From: Nitrospirae bacterium CG2_30_70_394
Lineage (GTDB): Bacteria; CG2-30-53-67; CG2-30-70-394
Direction of reading: 5' to 3'
DNA length: 43,515 nucleotides
NCBI GenBank assembly: GCA_001873295.1
Contig: MNYW01000068.1
Location: forward strand, 18,288 to 61,802
Shown here: positions 42,194-43,515 of the stretch, in pieces
Position numbering within the stretch: position 1 is the first letter of the stretch
Layout of the letters: each line of letters begins with the position of its first letter
Position numbers and translations under genes: made by a program
Notes under the pieces: model-generated
The model's database searches: none
Told to the model about the DNA's origin: nothing
Seen by the model: only the letters and a program-made list of their open reading frames with translations

Positions 42194-43399
42194 ATGGATG
42201 GCAACACCTTCAATCGTCTCCTCCAGACCGCGGTGGAGCGCGGTGCCTCCGACCTCCACCTGCAGGTGGGCGACCCCCCCCTCTTCCGTCTCAAGGGGCA
42301 GCTCCAGCCCCAGGACTTCCCCAAGCTCACCTATCAAAACACCCGCGACATCGCCCAGGCAATCCTGCCGTACGGCCTGCAGGAGACCGACTTCGACCGG
42401 CTGCAGGAGCTCGACTTCTCCTACTCCCTGCCCGGTACCGCACGCTTCCGCGTCAACGTCTACCGCCAGCGCGGCACGGTGGCGGTGGTGATGCGCGTCG
42501 TCCCCTTCGAGGTCCCCAACTTCCAGACCCTCGGCCTGCCCGACGCGGTGCGCGACTTCACCCTTGAAGAGCGCGGCCTGGTCCTGGTGACCGGGGTCAC
42601 CGGCTCGGGCAAGTCGACCACCCTCGCCGCCCTGATCAACGAGATCAACACCTGCCGGCGCAAGCACATCATCACCATCGAGGACCCCATCGAGTTCCTC
42701 TTCCGCAGCGACGTCGCCTCCATCACCCAGCGCGAGATCGGCGCCGACACCCACGACTTCGCCACCGCCCTGCGCGCCGCCCTGCGCCAGGATCCGGACA
42801 TCATCATGGTCGGGGAGATGCGCGACACCGAGACCATCGACGTCGCCCTCAAGGCGGCGGAGACCGGCCACCTCGTCTTCTCCACCCTCCACACCCCCGA
42901 CGCCCCGAAGACGATCAACCGCCTGGTCTCCGTCTTTCCCCTCGACCAGCAGCGCCAGGTGCGCATCCGGCTGGCCGAGTCGATGCGCGGCGTGGTCTCC
43001 CAGCGGCTGGTCGCGCGCGCCGATGGGCGCGGCGCGGTGATCGCGGTGGAGGTGATGAAGGTGACGGCGACGATCACCGACTGCATCCGCGACGAGAACA
43101 AGGTCCACCTGATCCGCGACTACATCATCAAGGGGTCGGACCCGTACCGGATGCAGACCTTCGACCAGCACCTCACCGACCTCTACCTGCGCGGCGTCAT
43201 CACCCTCGAGGTCGCCCTCGGTGCGGCCACCAACCCCGCCGATTTCGAGCGCGCCCTGCGCCTCGGCAAGGAGGAGGAGCACGCCGAGGTGGGGGCGGAC
43301 GTCACCGTGGTCGCCTCCTCCGAGGGGACCCAGACCACCGGCCTCGACAGCACCGGTGGCTTCGGCCGCTTCGGTGGCGACCCGATCTTCGGCGAGTAG
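42194..43399 (+). CDS. pilT: Type IV pilus retraction ATPase, PilT/PilU-like
   Basis: A 401-residue secretion-type ATPase that powers pilus retraction at the inner membrane. The N-terminal domain contains RGASDLHLQVGDPPLFRLKG. The ATPase core has Walker A GVTGSGKSTT, the Asp box TIEDPIEFLF, Walker B DPDIIMVGEMRDTETI and the His box TGHLVFSTLHTPDAPKTINRL. The usual PilT C-terminal AIRNLIRE element is replaced by ITDCIRDENKVHLIRDYIIKG followed by MQTFDQHLTDLY. That matches the longer PilT/PilU variants found in several proteobacteria, so PilU is a reasonable alternative. The C-terminal 50 residues are Gly/Thr-rich and probably disordered. Other pil genes are not in the window; the upstream M23 peptidase could open murein for pili (inference). 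Confidence 0.93.
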   Translation: MDGNTFNRLLQTAVERGASDLHLQVGDPPLFRLKGQLQPQDFPKLTYQNTRDIAQAILPYGLQETDFDRLQELDFSYSLPGTARFRVNVYRQRGTVAVVMRVVPFEVPNFQTLGLPDAVRDFTLEERGLVLVTGVTGSGKSTTLAALINEINTCRRKHIITIEDPIEFLFRSDVASITQREIGADTHDFATALRAALRQDPDIIMVGEMRDTETIDVALKAAETGHLVFSTLHTPDAPKTINRLVSVFPLDQQRQVRIRLAESMRGVVSQRLVARADGRGAVIAVEVMKVTATITDCIRDENKVHLIRDYIIKGSDPYRMQTFDQHLTDLYLRGVITLEVALGAATNPADFERALRLGKEEEHAEVGADVTVVASSEGTQTTGLDSTGGFGRFGGDPIFGE

Positions 43400-43471
43400 G
43401 GGCGCGACCGCCGCACGGGGGCGCGAGCCGCGGGGGCGCGGTCGCCCCCGCCCCCGGCCCGCGGCAACCCC

Positions 43472-43515
43472 CGGCGCCCGGCCCCACCCTCGGCGCCCGG
43501 CCCCACCCTCGGCGC
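43472..43515. repeat. 19-bp tandem repeat reaching the window edge
   Basis: CGGCGCCCGGCCCCACCCT occurs twice in direct succession and a third copy starts (CGGCGC) at the last six bases. It follows a GC-rich inverted repeat after pilT. The array continues outside the window. Confidence 0.8.

Overview
The window is a strongly GC-rich bacterial chromosome segment, with third codon positions almost all G or C. It looks like core chromosome with a few accessory insertions rather than a plasmid or prophage. The gene content suggests a Gram-negative, Proteobacteria-related and probably deep-branching organism. It has a Wza-like outer-membrane export protein, a PilT ATPase, PtsP (EI-Ntr), a sigma-54-type regulator, the core block rpsU-yqeY-mutS2-dnaG-rpoD-tRNA(CAU), MutS2 with Smr, and a long, cysteine-rich RnfB unlike the short enterobacterial form. 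I cannot fix the phylum from sequence reading alone.

Layout. (1) 0-4.2 kb, minus strand: a cupin, then a tight run radical SAM protein > AbrB-type antitoxin > PIN toxin > YggS-type PLP protein > PilZ protein. (2) 4.6-9.1 kb: a PAS-AAA+-Fis regulator of the sigma-54 activator family with a damaged Walker A and no GAFTGA motif, an HlyD/MacA-type adaptor with a MacB-type ATPase but no permease, and a lone DppD-like ATPase on the opposite strand. (3) 9.2-16.3 kb: PEP synthase regulator, a CoA-disulfide-reductase-like flavoenzyme, UbiX, a convergent tetR-tusA-dsrE2 sulfur-carrier operon with a visible TetR operator, and transketolase. (4) 16.3-22.9 kb: large intergenic spaces full of repeats, surrounding an intact CobQ/CbiP-like gene that has lost most catalytic residues, an HDOD protein and ptsP. 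(5) 22.9-27.9 kb: ferritin-like protein, polysaccharide export protein, galE, galU, guaB. (6) 28-35.2 kb: the rpsU/dnaG/rpoD information-processing block ending in a tRNA and a near-perfect bidirectional terminator. (7) 35.2-43.5 kb: zinc-ribbon coiled-coil protein, TPR protein, rnfA-rnfB without rnfCDGE, an unrecognised protein translationally coupled to a lipoprotein, bioA, an M23 peptidase and pilT.

The most interesting signals are the CobQ-like apparent pseudoenzyme (Cys nucleophile, DIDRGG aspartates and other family signatures all replaced in an intact frame), the sigma-54 activator without its sigma-54-contacting loop, and a roughly 80-bp dispersed intergenic repeat family (three copies). 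Others are a 6 x 23-bp tandem repeat upstream of ptsP, a two-copy 29-bp repeat with exact 61-bp CRISPR-like period but no cas genes, and a duplicated start region in front of the CoA-disulfide reductase gene. No rRNA, transposase, integrase or cas gene was seen.
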